A DNA stretch of 64,000 bases from Streptomyces sp. SLBN-31 (GCF_006715395.1 NZ_VFNC01000001.1:4092001-4156000), one strand, 5' to 3'. Shown: positions 16,992-26,313, counted from the first letter of the stretch. The notes: generated from the sequence alone by a model not told the origin. Program-made: numbers and translations.

Positions 16992-18323
16992 TCAGACGTC
17001 CCGCTGCCCGTGGCCGGGTGCGCCGTCGGCGGATGCCGCGGTGGCGAAGGACTCCCCGGCCATGCCCGCGGTGAGGGTGGTGCCGTCCTCGGCGTCGATC
17101 AGGATGAACGAGCCGGTGCGCCGGGAGTCGGCGTAGGAGTCCAGGGGGAGTGGCTCGGCGGTGCGTATCTTGACGCGGCCGATGTCGTTGGCGGCGAGCT
17201 GTCCGGGGTTGGGGTGCTGGGACAGGTGGTCGAGGGTGAGCCGGGAGGGGATGTCCTTGACGATCGCCTTCACCGTGCGGGTGCCGTGCTTGAGCAGCAC
17301 CCGCTGCCCGACGGTCAGCGGGGCGTCGGCGACATGGCAGACGGTCGCCTCGATGTCCCGGGTGGCCGGTGGGGCGTCGCCGCTGGGCACGATCAGATCG
17401 CCGCGCGAGACGTCGATGTCGTCCTGGAGCAGGAGCGTCACCGACAGCGGCGCCGCAGCTGCCTGGACCGGAGCGCCCAGCAGGTCGATGCCGGCGATGC
17501 GGGTGGCCCGCCCGGAGGGCAGCACCGTCACCGCCTCGCCGACGCGGAAGGTGCCGGCGGCGATCTGCCCGGCGTAGCCGCGGTAGTCGGGGTGCTCGGT
17601 GCTCTGCGGCCGGATCACGTACTGCACCGGCAGGCGGGCCGGGCAGTGCCCCGGGTCGTGCGCGGCCGGCACGGTCTCCAGGTGCTCCAGCACGGTCGGC
17701 CCGGCGTACCAGTCCATGGTCGCGGACGGCTCCACGACGTTGTCCCCGGCCAGCGCGGAGATCGGGATCCCGGTGACCTCCGGCACGCCCAGTTCGAGCG
17801 CGTAGGCGGTGAACTCTGCGGCGATCGCCGCGAAGACGGACTCCCGGTAGTCGACCAGGTCCATCTTGTTGACGGCCAGGACGACGTGCGGGACGCGCAG
17901 GAGAGCGGCGATCGCGGCGTGGCGGCGGGTCTGCTCCACGACGCCGTTGCGGGCATCCACCAGGATCACCGTCAGCTCGGCGGTGGAGGCGCCGGTGACC
18001 ATGTTGCGGGTGTACTGCACGTGGCCGGGGGTGTCGGCGAGGATGAACCGCCTGCGCGGCGTGGCGAAGTAGCGGTAGGCGACGTCGATGGTGATGCCCT
18101 GCTCGCGCTCGGCCCGCAGCCCGTCGGTGAGCAGCGCGAGATCGGGACCCTCCTGACCGCGATTGCGGGAGGCGTGCTCGACGGCCTCCAGCTGGTCGGC
18201 CAGCACCGACTTGGAGTCGTGCAGCAGCCGCCCGACGAGGGTGGACTTGCCGTCGTCGACGGACCCGGCGGTGGCGAACCGCAGCAGTTGTGCGCTCGGG
18301 GCGGCTTTCACGGCGGTCGTCAT
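16992..18323 (-). CDS. cysN: Sulfate adenylyltransferase, GTPase subunit
   Basis: 443 residues, EF-Tu-like. The GTPase loops are present: G1 AGSVDDGKSTLVGRLL, G2 around ERE.QGITIDVAYRYF, G3 DTPGH, G4 NKMD and G5 ISAL. With CysD it makes adenosine 5'-phosphosulfate from ATP and sulfate, driven by GTP hydrolysis. ATG 18323 lies two bases after the CysD stop; a longer frame to 18764 is the antisense of cysD coding sequence in another frame and is rejected. There is no fused CysC domain, consistent with the separate cysC at 19261. Confidence 0.93.
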   Translation of the reverse strand: MTTAVKAAPSAQLLRFATAGSVDDGKSTLVGRLLHDSKSVLADQLEAVEHASRNRGQEGPDLALLTDGLRAEREQGITIDVAYRYFATPRRRFILADTPGHVQYTRNMVTGASTAELTVILVDARNGVVEQTRRHAAIAALLRVPHVVLAVNKMDLVDYRESVFAAIAAEFTAYALELGVPEVTGIPISALAGDNVVEPSATMDWYAGPTVLEHLETVPAAHDPGHCPARLPVQYVIRPQSTEHPDYRGYAGQIAAGTFRVGEAVTVLPSGRATRIAGIDLLGAPVQAAAAPLSVTLLLQDDIDVSRGDLIVPSGDAPPATRDIEATVCHVADAPLTVGQRVLLKHGTRTVKAIVKDIPSRLTLDHLSQHPNPGQLAANDIGRVKIRTAEPLPLDSYADSRRTGSFILIDAEDGTTLTAGMAGESFATAASADGAPGHGQRDV

Positions 18324-18325
18324 GG

Positions 18326-19264
18326 CTAGAAGTACCCCTCGCGCTTGCGGTCTTCCATCGCGGCCTCGGAGAGCTTGTCGTCGGCGCGCGTGGCGCCGCG
18401 CTCGGTCAGCCGGGAGGCGGCGATCTCCGTGATCACCTTGGCGATGGTGTCGGCGTCGGAGTCGACCGCGCCGGTGCAGGACATGTCGCCGACCGTGCGG
18501 TAGCGCACCCGCCGCTTGACGACGCTCTCGCCGTCCTTGGGCCCGCCCCACTCGCCCGCGGTCAGCCACATGCCGGCCCGCCGGAACACCTCGCGTTCGT
18601 GGGCGTAGTAGATCTCCGGCAGGTCGATGCCCTCGCGGGCGATGTACTGCCACACGTCCAGCTCGGTCCAGTTGGACAGGGGGAAGACGCGGACGTGTTC
18701 GCCGGGGGAGTGGCGGCCGTTGTAGAGGTTCCACAGCTCGGGCCGCTGGCGGCGCGGGTCCCACTGGGAGAACTCGTCCCGCAGGGAGAACACCCGCTCC
18801 TTGGCGCGGGCCTTCTCCTCGTCCCGGCGTCCGCCGCCGAACACGGCGTCGAACTTCTCCGCCTGGATCTTCTCGGTCAGCGGCAGGGTCTGCAGCGGGT
18901 TGCGGGTCCCGTCGGGACGTTCGCGCAGTACACCCCGGTCGATGTAGTCCTGCACGGAGGCCACATGGAGCCGTAGCCCGTGTGCGGCGACCGCCCGGTC
19001 GCGGTAGTGGAGGACCTCGGGGAAGTTGTGGCCGGTGTCCACGTGCAGCAGCGAGAAGGGCACCGCCGCGGGGGCGAAGGCCTTCAACGCCAGGTGGAGC
19101 ATGACGATGGAGTCCTTGCCGCCGGAGAACAGGATCACCGGCCGCTCGAACTCGCCCGCCACCTCACGGAAGATGTGCACCGCCTCCGATTCCAGGCCGT
19201 CCAGGTGGGACACCGTCGTGGCGTCCCGGACCAGCCCCGCCGGCCCCTGCGTCAAAACCGTCAT
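18326..19264 (-). CDS. cysD: Sulfate adenylyltransferase, small subunit
   Basis: 312 residues, PP-loop ATP pyrophosphatase family. The PP-motif SGGKDSIVMLHLALKAF occurs near 45-61, with FGGGRRDEEKARAKER and FPLSNWTELDVWQYI typical of CysD. It catalyses adenylyl transfer to sulfate when activated by CysN. Its ATG overlaps the cysC stop (ATGA), and cysN follows two bases after its stop, so the three genes are translationally coupled. Confidence 0.94.
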   Translation of the reverse strand: MTVLTQGPAGLVRDATTVSHLDGLESEAVHIFREVAGEFERPVILFSGGKDSIVMLHLALKAFAPAAVPFSLLHVDTGHNFPEVLHYRDRAVAAHGLRLHVASVQDYIDRGVLRERPDGTRNPLQTLPLTEKIQAEKFDAVFGGGRRDEEKARAKERVFSLRDEFSQWDPRRQRPELWNLYNGRHSPGEHVRVFPLSNWTELDVWQYIAREGIDLPEIYYAHEREVFRRAGMWLTAGEWGGPKDGESVVKRRVRYRTVGDMSCTGAVDSDADTIAKVITEIAASRLTERGATRADDKLSEAAMEDRKREGYF

Positions 19265-19857
19265 GCCAGCCCCCTCTCGACCAGGAAGGCGTGCAATTCG
19301 GCGGCCGTCTCGGCCACCGACCTGCCCTCCGTGCGGATCCGCAACTCCGGGGCGTCCGGCTCCTCGTAGGGGTCGTCGATCCCGGTGAGCCCGGTCAGCT
19401 CGCCCGCCGCCTGCCGGGCGTACAGGCCCTTGACGTCCCGCTCGGAGCAGACCTCGACCGGGGTCGCGACGTGCACCTCCAGGTACTCGGTGCCGGCCGC
19501 GGCATGCCGGTCGCGGACGGCGGCGCGGGAGGCGGCGTAGGGGGCGATGACCGGGGCCAGCACCAGCACGCCGTGGGAGGCCAGTGCCTGCGCCAGAAAG
19601 CCGATCCGGGTCACGTTGGTGTGCCGGTCGGCCCGGGTGAAGCCGAGTTCGTGGGAGAGGAACCGGCGGATCTCGTCACCGTCGAGGACCTCGGTGCGGC
19701 GGCCGGTGGCGGCCAGCCGCTCGGCGACCGCGCGGGCCAGGGTGGTCTTTCCCGCGCTCGGCAGCCCGGTCAGCCACACGGTGGCGCCGCGCTCGCGGGT
19801 GGCGGCGGCCGCGGCCGGTGCCGCTGGGGTGGCGGCCAGGGTGTGAGCCGTGGTCAC
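19261..19857 (-). CDS. cysC: Adenylylsulfate kinase
   Basis: 198 residues. The P-loop GLPSAGKTTLA (about 31-41), DGDEIR, the RHTNV segment in RADRHTNVTRIG and GLYARQAAGEL are all CysC hallmarks. It phosphorylates APS to PAPS, the sulfate donor. The N-terminal 24 residues are alanine-rich and not part of the core. The start is GTG 19857 behind CAGGAGG. It overlaps cysD by four bases. In primary assimilation operons a cysH reductase is normally nearby; here an alpha/beta hydrolase gene takes the upstream position. Confidence 0.93.
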   Translation of the reverse strand: MTTAHTLAATPAAPAAAAATRERGATVWLTGLPSAGKTTLARAVAERLAATGRRTEVLDGDEIRRFLSHELGFTRADRHTNVTRIGFLAQALASHGVLVLAPVIAPYAASRAAVRDRHAAAGTEYLEVHVATPVEVCSERDVKGLYARQAAGELTGLTGIDDPYEEPDAPELRIRTEGRSVAETAAELHAFLVERGLA

Positions 19858-19905
19858 GGTGATTGCCCTCCTGAACGTGAGGTGACGTGCCGGACGTGAG
19901 AGGTG

Positions 19906-20682
19906 TCAGGCGGTGGCGAACTCGGCCAGGGTCCGGCCGAGTACGTCCATGTCGATCCGGTGCCAGGAACCGGGCAGTTCCAGCGACCGGCCCTCGGGCA
20001 GGGCGGCCGCGGTCGCCTGGGCCGCCGCGCGCAGCCAGTCGCTGGTGCCGCTGCTGTTGAGGACCAGCGTCGGGGTGCGGTAGCCGGCGAGCCGGTCGGC
20101 GGGGACGTTGCAGTCGCCGCAGATCGCCACGTCGTAGGCGAGGGTGTGGGCGTTGGCCTCGTTCACCGCCCAGATCGGCCCCTGGCGCCACTGCGCGACC
20201 GTGTCCGGGGTCAGCCCGAGGAAGCTGCCCAGGTAGTACTCGACCGCCTCCTGACGCCGGTCCTCGGCCATCAAAACCCGCAGGGTCTTGGCGACGTTCC
20301 ACGGGGGCTTGGGGAAGCCGTCGGTGCGGTAGAACGGCTCGTGCAGCGCCAGTTTGGTGATCGGGGCGCCCGCGAGGGCCGCCTCGATCGCGAGGTTGGC
20401 GCCCGACGATCCGGCGAACACCACCGCCGACCCGCCGGCCTCCTCGATCACCGCCTGGAGGTCCTCGATCTCGCGGGCGACCGTGTACTGCGGTGCGTCC
20501 CCGCTCTCGCCGCGTCCGCGGCGGTCGTAGACGTAGGTGGTGCAGTGCGGCGCCAGTTCGGGCACGAGCGCGTCGAAGATGGTGTGGTCGCGAAACGAGC
20601 CGTTCAGGAGCACGATCGGCGGACCGTCCCCCGCCTTCTCGTAGGCGATCGTGGTGCCGTCACGGGAAACGACCTTGCGCAT
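19906..20682 (-). CDS. Alpha/beta-hydrolase
   Basis: 258 residues. The strand-turn VVSRDGTTIAYEKAGDGPPI, the oxyanion segment LLNGSF, the nucleophile elbow FAGSSGANLA (Ser near 97) and a late SWHRID histidine are typical. Note LNGSFRDH in place of the usual HG oxyanion pair. The substrate is unknown; an ester such as a sulfate or acyl ester would fit the sulfur setting but is speculation. The start is ATG 20682 after GAGGAG; GTG 20688 is also in frame. It is probably the first gene of the leftward sulfur operon. Its first 20 codons and upstream sequence recur at 33.3-33.5 kb. Confidence 0.8.
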   Translation of the reverse strand: MRKVVSRDGTTIAYEKAGDGPPIVLLNGSFRDHTIFDALVPELAPHCTTYVYDRRGRGESGDAPQYTVAREIEDLQAVIEEAGGSAVVFAGSSGANLAIEAALAGAPITKLALHEPFYRTDGFPKPPWNVAKTLRVLMAEDRRQEAVEYYLGSFLGLTPDTVAQWRQGPIWAVNEANAHTLAYDVAICGDCNVPADRLAGYRTPTLVLNSSGTSDWLRAAAQATAAALPEGRSLELPGSWHRIDMDVLGRTLAEFATA

Positions 20683-20775
20683 ACGCACTCCTCACGCCGA
20701 GCGGGAGGTGCCCTCACCTCCCCACCTGGCGGCATCTTCGAGTGCCTCGCTGGACCACGGGTCGAAGAACGGTCG
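20632..20775. repeat. Duplicated segment, copy A: hydrolase start plus upstream sequence
   Basis: About 144 bp matching 33330-33471 in the same orientation at roughly 80-85% identity by eye. It covers the first codons of the hydrolase gene, its ribosome site and about 93 bp upstream. The outer 50 bp differ mostly at every third base and would read leftward as RPFFDPWSSEALEDAA, which suggests the relic of the 3' end of an older upstream gene. The rest of the 20683-21032 gap shows no gene. Confidence 0.75.
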
Positions 20776-21032
20776 TGAGACCCCTGGGCCCCGCTCGCCC
20801 GCACGGCGTGAACCCGCGGCTTCGCACCGGCCTTTTTCGCCCCAGGGCCGCGCGGCCCCAGCGGCCCACCAGCGCGGCCACAGCCGCATTCGACTCCCGG
20901 CCCCTGTGATGGACCGTGGCGAGACCGAACCCGGCGGTGGCCGTCAGCGGCGCGTCAGGCTCCAGGCGGCGCACGGGGCGACAGCAGGCCGGGCCCGTCC
21001 CGTCTGCCGCCGACCACAGGGGAGTTGTTCTC

Positions 21033-22739
21033 ATGAGCGACCGGGCCGAACTCGGTGAGGTGCGTGCCGCCCTCGTGTCGCTGCCCGGTGTGCGGGACGC
21101 CGCCGTCCACGTCGCCCGGCATGCCCTGGGCGGCCTGCGGATCATCGCGCACGTGGTGACGCGCACCCCGCCCGTCGAACTGCGGGCCGCCCTACGGGCC
21201 CGGCTGCCGTCCCATCTGGTCCCGGCTCGGCTGCACCGGGTGCCGCACATCCCCCTGCTGCCCGACGGCCAGACCGACCACCCCACGTTGGCGGCCCTCA
21301 CCGCACCCGAACCCGACGCCGCCCCCGTACTGGCGGAGGAGAGCCGGTGGGCCGCGGCGAGCGTGCCGGTCACCCCCCAGCAGCGCGCCCTGCTCCCGCA
21401 CGCGCTCGCCCACCGCACCACCGGCCGCTGGGTGCAGCAGCTGCACTGGCGCTGGCGCGGCCCGCTGGACACCGGCCGGTTCACCGCGGCCTGGCAGTCG
21501 GTGTTCGCCCACGAAAGCGTCCTGCGCGCCGCCTTCGACACCGGCAGCGGGCCACGCCTGGTCCTGCACGAGCACGTGCGCGCCGAGGTCATCCGCCACC
21601 CGGCCGGCTCCGTGGACTTCGACCAGCTCATGGAACGCGATCGGCTGCGCGGCTTCGACCTGCGCTGCCCGGGCCTGCTGCGGCTCCACCTCGTCGACGA
21701 TCCCGCTCCCCACGGCGGTGGCCCGCCGTCGGTGCGGATCCTGCTCACCTTCCACACCCTCGCGCTGGACGACTTCAGCGTGGCCGTCCTGCTGGAGGAG
21801 TTCTACCGCGCCTACCTCGCCGGGGGCCGTCTGCCCGGCGGCGAACGGCGCCCCGACTGCCGCGACTACGCCCGCTGGCTCGCCGGCCAGGACACCGCAC
21901 CCGCCCGCGACTTCTGGTCCTCAGCCGCCCCCGACCCCGCCGCCCTGATACGGCCCGGCATCGCCGGCCCGGCCACCCACATGACCGGATACGGCCGGGC
22001 CGAGGCCCGGCTCGGCGCCGCAGCGGCCGGCCGGCTGCGCACCTGGGCGGCCTCCCACGCCTCCACCGAGGCCGGCGCGCTGCAGGCGGTGTGGGCACTG
22101 CTGCTGTACCGGGCGGCCGCCACCGCCGGTCCCGCCCTGGTCGGCTTCGGCGTCAGCGTCCTGGGCCGTGGCGTCGCCCTGGACTTCGTCCAGCGGCTGC
22201 CCGGCCTGCTGGCCAACTCCCTGCCCATGACCGTCCGCGTCGACCCCGACGCACCCCTGGCCCGGCTGCTGGCCGACCTGCGCGAGCTGGCACTGGAGAT
22301 GGCCGCCTACGAATGGGTCTCCCTGGAGCAGATCGGCGCCTTCAGCGGGCGCCGGGCAGGCGACGAACTCATCGACAGCCTCGTCGTCTTCGAACACCGA
22401 AGGCGCGGCTCCGCCACCCTGCGCTCCGCACTCGCCGCCCAGGGCATCAGCGTCGAACCGCCCCGCCCGGCCGGTACGCCCACCGTCTTCCCCGTCACCC
22501 TGCAGGCCCGCCGGGACGCCGACGACGGCCTGCACCTGACCGCCGTCCACGACCGCGCCCGGCTCGCCGACGCCGACGCGGCCCGCCTGCTCGGCCAGTG
22601 CGCCCGCCTGCTGCGCGAACTGCCCCACCTGGCGGGCGGTGCGGCGACCGTGTCCGACGCCCTCGCCGCGCTCGCCGACGAGCCGCCGGCCGCCATGGCC
22701 TGTGCGCCCGCAGCGACCGCCACCGGTGCACCGACGTGA
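21033..22739 (+). CDS. NRPS-like protein: adenylation C-subdomain remnant fused to a degenerate condensation domain
   Basis: 568 residues. Residues 8-85 match the small C-terminal subdomain of adenylation domains (LPGVRDAAVHVARHALGGLR ... RLPSHLVPARLHRVPHIPLL), but the A10 motif NGKxD is DGQTD, with the catalytic Lys replaced by Gln80. Residues about 105-560 are a condensation-domain fold (VPVTPQQRALLPHALAHR at its start). Its HHxxxDG motif reads HTLALDD (241-247): the second, catalytic His is Thr. No carrier domain is present. It may be a scaffold, or an acyltransferase using another base. ATG 21033 follows GGGGAG. It heads the rightward operon with the CreE/CreD-like genes. Confidence 0.8.
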   Translation: MSDRAELGEVRAALVSLPGVRDAAVHVARHALGGLRIIAHVVTRTPPVELRAALRARLPSHLVPARLHRVPHIPLLPDGQTDHPTLAALTAPEPDAAPVLAEESRWAAASVPVTPQQRALLPHALAHRTTGRWVQQLHWRWRGPLDTGRFTAAWQSVFAHESVLRAAFDTGSGPRLVLHEHVRAEVIRHPAGSVDFDQLMERDRLRGFDLRCPGLLRLHLVDDPAPHGGGPPSVRILLTFHTLALDDFSVAVLLEEFYRAYLAGGRLPGGERRPDCRDYARWLAGQDTAPARDFWSSAAPDPAALIRPGIAGPATHMTGYGRAEARLGAAAAGRLRTWAASHASTEAGALQAVWALLLYRAAATAGPALVGFGVSVLGRGVALDFVQRLPGLLANSLPMTVRVDPDAPLARLLADLRELALEMAAYEWVSLEQIGAFSGRRAGDELIDSLVVFEHRRRGSATLRSALAAQGISVEPPRPAGTPTVFPVTLQARRDADDGLHLTAVHDRARLADADAARLLGQCARLLRELPHLAGGAATVSDALAALADEPPAAMACAPAATATGAPT

Positions 22740-22754
22740 GGAGAACCCTCGATC

Positions 22755-22898
22755 ATGACCCCCCGCCAGCGGCGCCCCGTCCCGCCCGGCCCCAGCCACG
22801 GCCCCGGCGGCCACCTCGCCGCCCGCCGCCGTCCACCCACCCGGCCGCCGCACCCGTGCCGCCCGGCCGCCCCCGCCCGCCGCGGGATGACGAGGTGA
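22755..22898 (+). CDS. Possible small Pro/Arg-rich ORF (47 aa) linking two genes
   Basis: ATG 22755 follows GGAG at twelve bases, and the stop TGA overlaps the GTG start of the next gene (GTGA). The peptide is rich in Pro and Arg with no recognised domain. It could be a real short protein or simply a translated linker that couples the flanking genes. Composition bias in such GC-rich DNA makes chance likely. Confidence 0.3.
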   Translation: MTPRQRRPVPPGPSHGPGGHLAARRRPPTRPPHPCRPAAPARRGMTR

Positions 22899-24871
22899 GC
22901 GCCGCAGACCTCAGCATCTGCATCGTGGGAGCCGGACCCCGCGGCCTGTCCGTACTGGAGCGGATCTGCGCCAACGAACGATCCGCCCCCGCCCCGCGCC
23001 GGGTGACGATCCACCTCGTGGACCCCTGCCGGCCCGGCGCCGGACGCGTCTGGCGCACCGACCAGTCCCGGCTGCTGCTGATGAACACCGTCGCCTGCCA
23101 GGTGACGGTGTTCACCGACGACACAGTGGCGATGAAGGGCCCGGTGGAAGCCGGACCCGACCTGTACGAGTGGGCCCGCGCGGTCGTCCTGACCGCACCG
23201 CCCGGCCGGTTCGGTGCCGCCGTGCACGCCGAAGCGGCAGCCCTGCACCCGGACACCTACCCCACCCGCGCCTTCTACGGCAGCTACCTGCAGGACTGCT
23301 ACCGGCGCATCGTGCACCTGGCCCCCGCCCACTGCCGCATCGTCGAACACCGCACCCACGCCGTGGCGTTGCGCGAGCAGACCCACACTCTGGGCGGGCC
23401 GCAGGTCCTCACCCTCGCCGACGGCACCCGCCTGCGCGACCTGGACGCCGTGATCCTCGCCCAGGGCCATCTGCCGCGCCGCCCCACCGCCGAGGAAGCC
23501 GCCTGGTCTCAGGCGGCCGCACGCCACCACCTGACCTACATCGCACCCGCCAACCCCGCCGACCTCGACCTGTCCACCCTCCCCCCCGGCCAGCCCGTCC
23601 TGATGCGCGGGCTGGGACTGAACTTCTTCGACGGCATGGCCCTGCTCACCCAAGGACGCGGCGGAACGTTCGTCCGCCGCACGGGACGGCTCACCTACCG
23701 GCCCTCCGGCCGCGAACCACTGATCTACGCCGGCTCCCGCCGCGGCGTCCCCCACCACGCGCGCGGCGAGAACGAAAAGGGCCCCACCGGCCGGCACCGG
23801 CCCCGGGTACTGACCCCCGAGACCATCGACACCCTGCGACGCCGCCGCCTGGCCGGGAAGGCGGTCCGGTTCCGTACCGACCTGTGGCCGCTGATCTGCC
23901 TGGAGGTCGAAAGCGTCTACTACGAGACGCTGCTGCGCGCCCAGGGTCGCATGCAGGAGGCGGCCGCCTTCATGCCCACCTTCCTCACCGCCGGCACGGC
24001 CACGGCCCGCCAACACCTCCTCGACGCCTACCGCATCGACCCCGCCGCACGCTGGGACTGGGACCGCATCCAACACCCCACCGCCGGGCGCCATTTCCCC
24101 GACCGCGCGAGTTTGCGCACCTGGCTGCTCGACCACCTGGCCCAGGACATCCGCCACGCGAGAGCCGGAAACGTCAACGGACCCCTCAAGGCCGCCCTGG
24201 ACGTCCTGCGCGACCTGCGCAACGAAATACGCCTCGCCGTCGACCACGGCGGCCTGGACGGCGACTCCTACCGCGACGAACTGACCGGCTGGTACACCCC
24301 GCTCAACGCCTTCCTGTCCATCGGCCCACCCGTCTCCCGCATCGAGGAACTCCACGCGCTGATCGAGGCCGACATCATCCGCCCGCTGGGCCCCGGCACC
24401 CGGATCAGCCTCCACACGGACGGCGACCGGGCCGCGTTCGTCGCCACCGCCGACGGCGTGGACGCGGCCCCCGTGCACGCGAGGGCACTGATCGAGGCAC
24501 GGCTGCCGGAACCCGACCTGCACCGCACCGCCGACCCCTTGCTGCGCCACCTGCTCACCACCGGCCAGGCGGCCCCCTACCGGATCGACACCACCGGCGA
24601 CAGCGCTTATGAGTCGGCCGGCCTCGCCGTCTCCGCACGGCCCTACCACCTCATGGACGCCCACGGCCTGCCCCACCCACGCCGCTTCGCCTACGGCGTG
24701 CCGACCGAGTCCGTGCACTGGGTGACGGCGGCCGGCATCCGCCCCGGGGTCGACTCGGTGATCCTCGGCGACTCCGACGCCATCGCCCGCACGGTCCTCG
24801 CCCTCGGCTCCGCCCACCGCACCGTCCCCCTTCCCGGCCTCCCGTCGGACGTCCTGGAGATGACCCCATGA
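22895..24871 (+). CDS. FAD/NAD(P)-binding monooxygenase, CreE-like (aspartate N-oxygenase candidate)
   Basis: 658 residues. The FAD-binding motif is CIVGAGPRGLSVLERI (about 9-24) of the FAD_NAD_binding_9 family, followed by LVDPCRPGAGRVWRTDQSR and RGLGLNFFDGMALLT. The length and the immediate pairing with a fumarase-superfamily lyase match CreE/FzmM, which oxidise L-aspartate to nitrosuccinate in the aspartate-nitrosuccinate route to nitrous acid. The start is GTG 22895. Its stop overlaps the lyase start (ATGA), so both are made together. Ornithine- or lysine-type N-oxygenation is less likely given the partner. Assignment rests on context plus motif, not on a database search. Confidence 0.75.
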   Translation: MSAADLSICIVGAGPRGLSVLERICANERSAPAPRRVTIHLVDPCRPGAGRVWRTDQSRLLLMNTVACQVTVFTDDTVAMKGPVEAGPDLYEWARAVVLTAPPGRFGAAVHAEAAALHPDTYPTRAFYGSYLQDCYRRIVHLAPAHCRIVEHRTHAVALREQTHTLGGPQVLTLADGTRLRDLDAVILAQGHLPRRPTAEEAAWSQAAARHHLTYIAPANPADLDLSTLPPGQPVLMRGLGLNFFDGMALLTQGRGGTFVRRTGRLTYRPSGREPLIYAGSRRGVPHHARGENEKGPTGRHRPRVLTPETIDTLRRRRLAGKAVRFRTDLWPLICLEVESVYYETLLRAQGRMQEAAAFMPTFLTAGTATARQHLLDAYRIDPAARWDWDRIQHPTAGRHFPDRASLRTWLLDHLAQDIRHARAGNVNGPLKAALDVLRDLRNEIRLAVDHGGLDGDSYRDELTGWYTPLNAFLSIGPPVSRIEELHALIEADIIRPLGPGTRISLHTDGDRAAFVATADGVDAAPVHARALIEARLPEPDLHRTADPLLRHLLTTGQAAPYRIDTTGDSAYESAGLAVSARPYHLMDAHGLPHPRRFAYGVPTESVHWVTAAGIRPGVDSVILGDSDAIARTVLALGSAHRTVPLPGLPSDVLEMTP

Positions 24872-26313
24872 CCCCTGCGACGAGCGGCTTCGACGGTGGC
24901 CAGGACGCCGGACTGTTCTCCCCGGTGCGGGCGGGCACGCCGGTGGAGGAGGCCGTCAGCGAGACGGCCTGGCTGCAGTGCCTGCTTAACGCCGAGGCGG
25001 CGCTCGCACGGGCCCAGGCCGCCCTGGGCACCGTCCCGGCCGCCGCCGCCCGCGCCATCACCCGCGCCGCCCGCGCCGAACGCTTCGACCTGCGCGCGCT
25101 GGCGGTGCAGGCCCGGGAGACCGCCAACCCGGTCGTGGGGCTGGTGCGCGCCCTGACCGCGGTGGTGGCCGCCGACGACCCGCAGGCCGCCGAGTACGTC
25201 CACCGCGGCTCCACCAGCCAGGACGTGCTGGACACCGGCACCATGATGATGTGCCGGCGAGCCCTGGAGCTGATCCTCGCCGACCTGCAGCGCAACGCCG
25301 CCGCACTGGCCGCGCTGGCCGGCCGGCACCGCGGCACCGTCATGGCCGGCCGCACCCTCGCCCTGCACGCCGTCCCCACCACCTTCGGCCTCAAGGCGGC
25401 CGGCTGGCACCGGCTGGTGTCGGACGCCGCCGCCCGGATCACGGCCGCCCGCGACGCCCTGCCGGTCTCCCTCGGCGGAGCCGCCGGCACCCTCGCCGGA
25501 TACCTCCAGTTCGCCGTACCCGGGGCCGATGCCGTGAGCGCGGGAGAGTACGGGGAACGGCTCGTGGACGCCTTCGCCGCCGAAACCCACCTGGCCCGCC
25601 CCGTCCTGCCCTGGCACGCACTGCGCACACCGGTGGCGGACACCGCCGCGGCGCTCGCCTTCACCACCGGCGCCCTGGGCAAACTCGCCGCCGACGTCCA
25701 GGTGTTGGTGCGCACCGAGATCGCCGAGGTCGCCGAGCCCGCCGTCGCGGGCCGCGGCAGCTCCTCCGCCATGCCCCACAAACGCAACCCCGTACTGTCC
25801 ACCCTGATCCGCAGCGCCGCCTTGCAGGTGCCGCTGCTGACCGCGGGCCTGACCCAGTGCCTGGTGGCCGAGGACGAACGTTCGGCCGGGGTGTGGCACG
25901 CCGAGTGGCTGCTGCTACGCGAGGCGCTGCGCCTGACGGGCGGAGCCGCCGTCACCGCCGCCGAGCTCGCCGAGGGCCTCACTCCCGACCCGGCCCGCAT
26001 GCGCCACAACCTCGACCTGACCGGCAGCCAGATCGTCAGCGAACGCCTGGCCGCGGCGCTGGCCCCCAGGATCGGCAAGGGGCGCGCCAAGGACCTGCTG
26101 GCCCAGGCCTCGCACACCGCCGACGAGCAGCGCATCCCCCTGCTGGAGGTGCTGCGCACCCTGCCGGAAGTCACCGCGCACCACAGCGCCCAACAGCTGG
26201 AGCACCTGCTCGACCCCACCGCCTACGTGGGCGCCGCACCGGCCCTGACCACCCACGCACTCGACATGGCAGAGCCGGCGAGAACACCCCTGCCCACGAT
26301 GCGCGCGCTCTGA
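24868..26313 (+). CDS. Fumarase/aspartase-superfamily lyase, CreD-like (nitrosuccinate lyase candidate)
   Basis: 481 residues. The superfamily signature is GSSSAMPHKRNPV (about 297-309), with HRGSTSQDVLDTG as the conserved first region and DLTGSQIVSERLA near the end. Overall it resembles 3-carboxymuconate cycloisomerase and adenylosuccinate lyase, as CreD does. CreD and FzmL release nitrous acid and fumarate from nitrosuccinate. The four-base overlap with the CreE-like gene strongly supports this pairing. A plain cycloisomerase is the alternative, but no other ring-cleavage genes are nearby. Confidence 0.78.
   Translation: MTPATSGFDGGQDAGLFSPVRAGTPVEEAVSETAWLQCLLNAEAALARAQAALGTVPAAAARAITRAARAERFDLRALAVQARETANPVVGLVRALTAVVAADDPQAAEYVHRGSTSQDVLDTGTMMMCRRALELILADLQRNAAALAALAGRHRGTVMAGRTLALHAVPTTFGLKAAGWHRLVSDAAARITAARDALPVSLGGAAGTLAGYLQFAVPGADAVSAGEYGERLVDAFAAETHLARPVLPWHALRTPVADTAAALAFTTGALGKLAADVQVLVRTEIAEVAEPAVAGRGSSSAMPHKRNPVLSTLIRSAALQVPLLTAGLTQCLVAEDERSAGVWHAEWLLLREALRLTGGAAVTAAELAEGLTPDPARMRHNLDLTGSQIVSERLAAALAPRIGKGRAKDLLAQASHTADEQRIPLLEVLRTLPEVTAHHSAQQLEHLLDPTAYVGAAPALTTHALDMAEPARTPLPTMRAL

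Noticed and set aside
16992..18764. 590-aa version of CysN with a long N-terminal extension
   Set aside because: The extra part is a shifted frame of cysD; ATG 18323 two bases after the cysD stop gives the normal CysN length.
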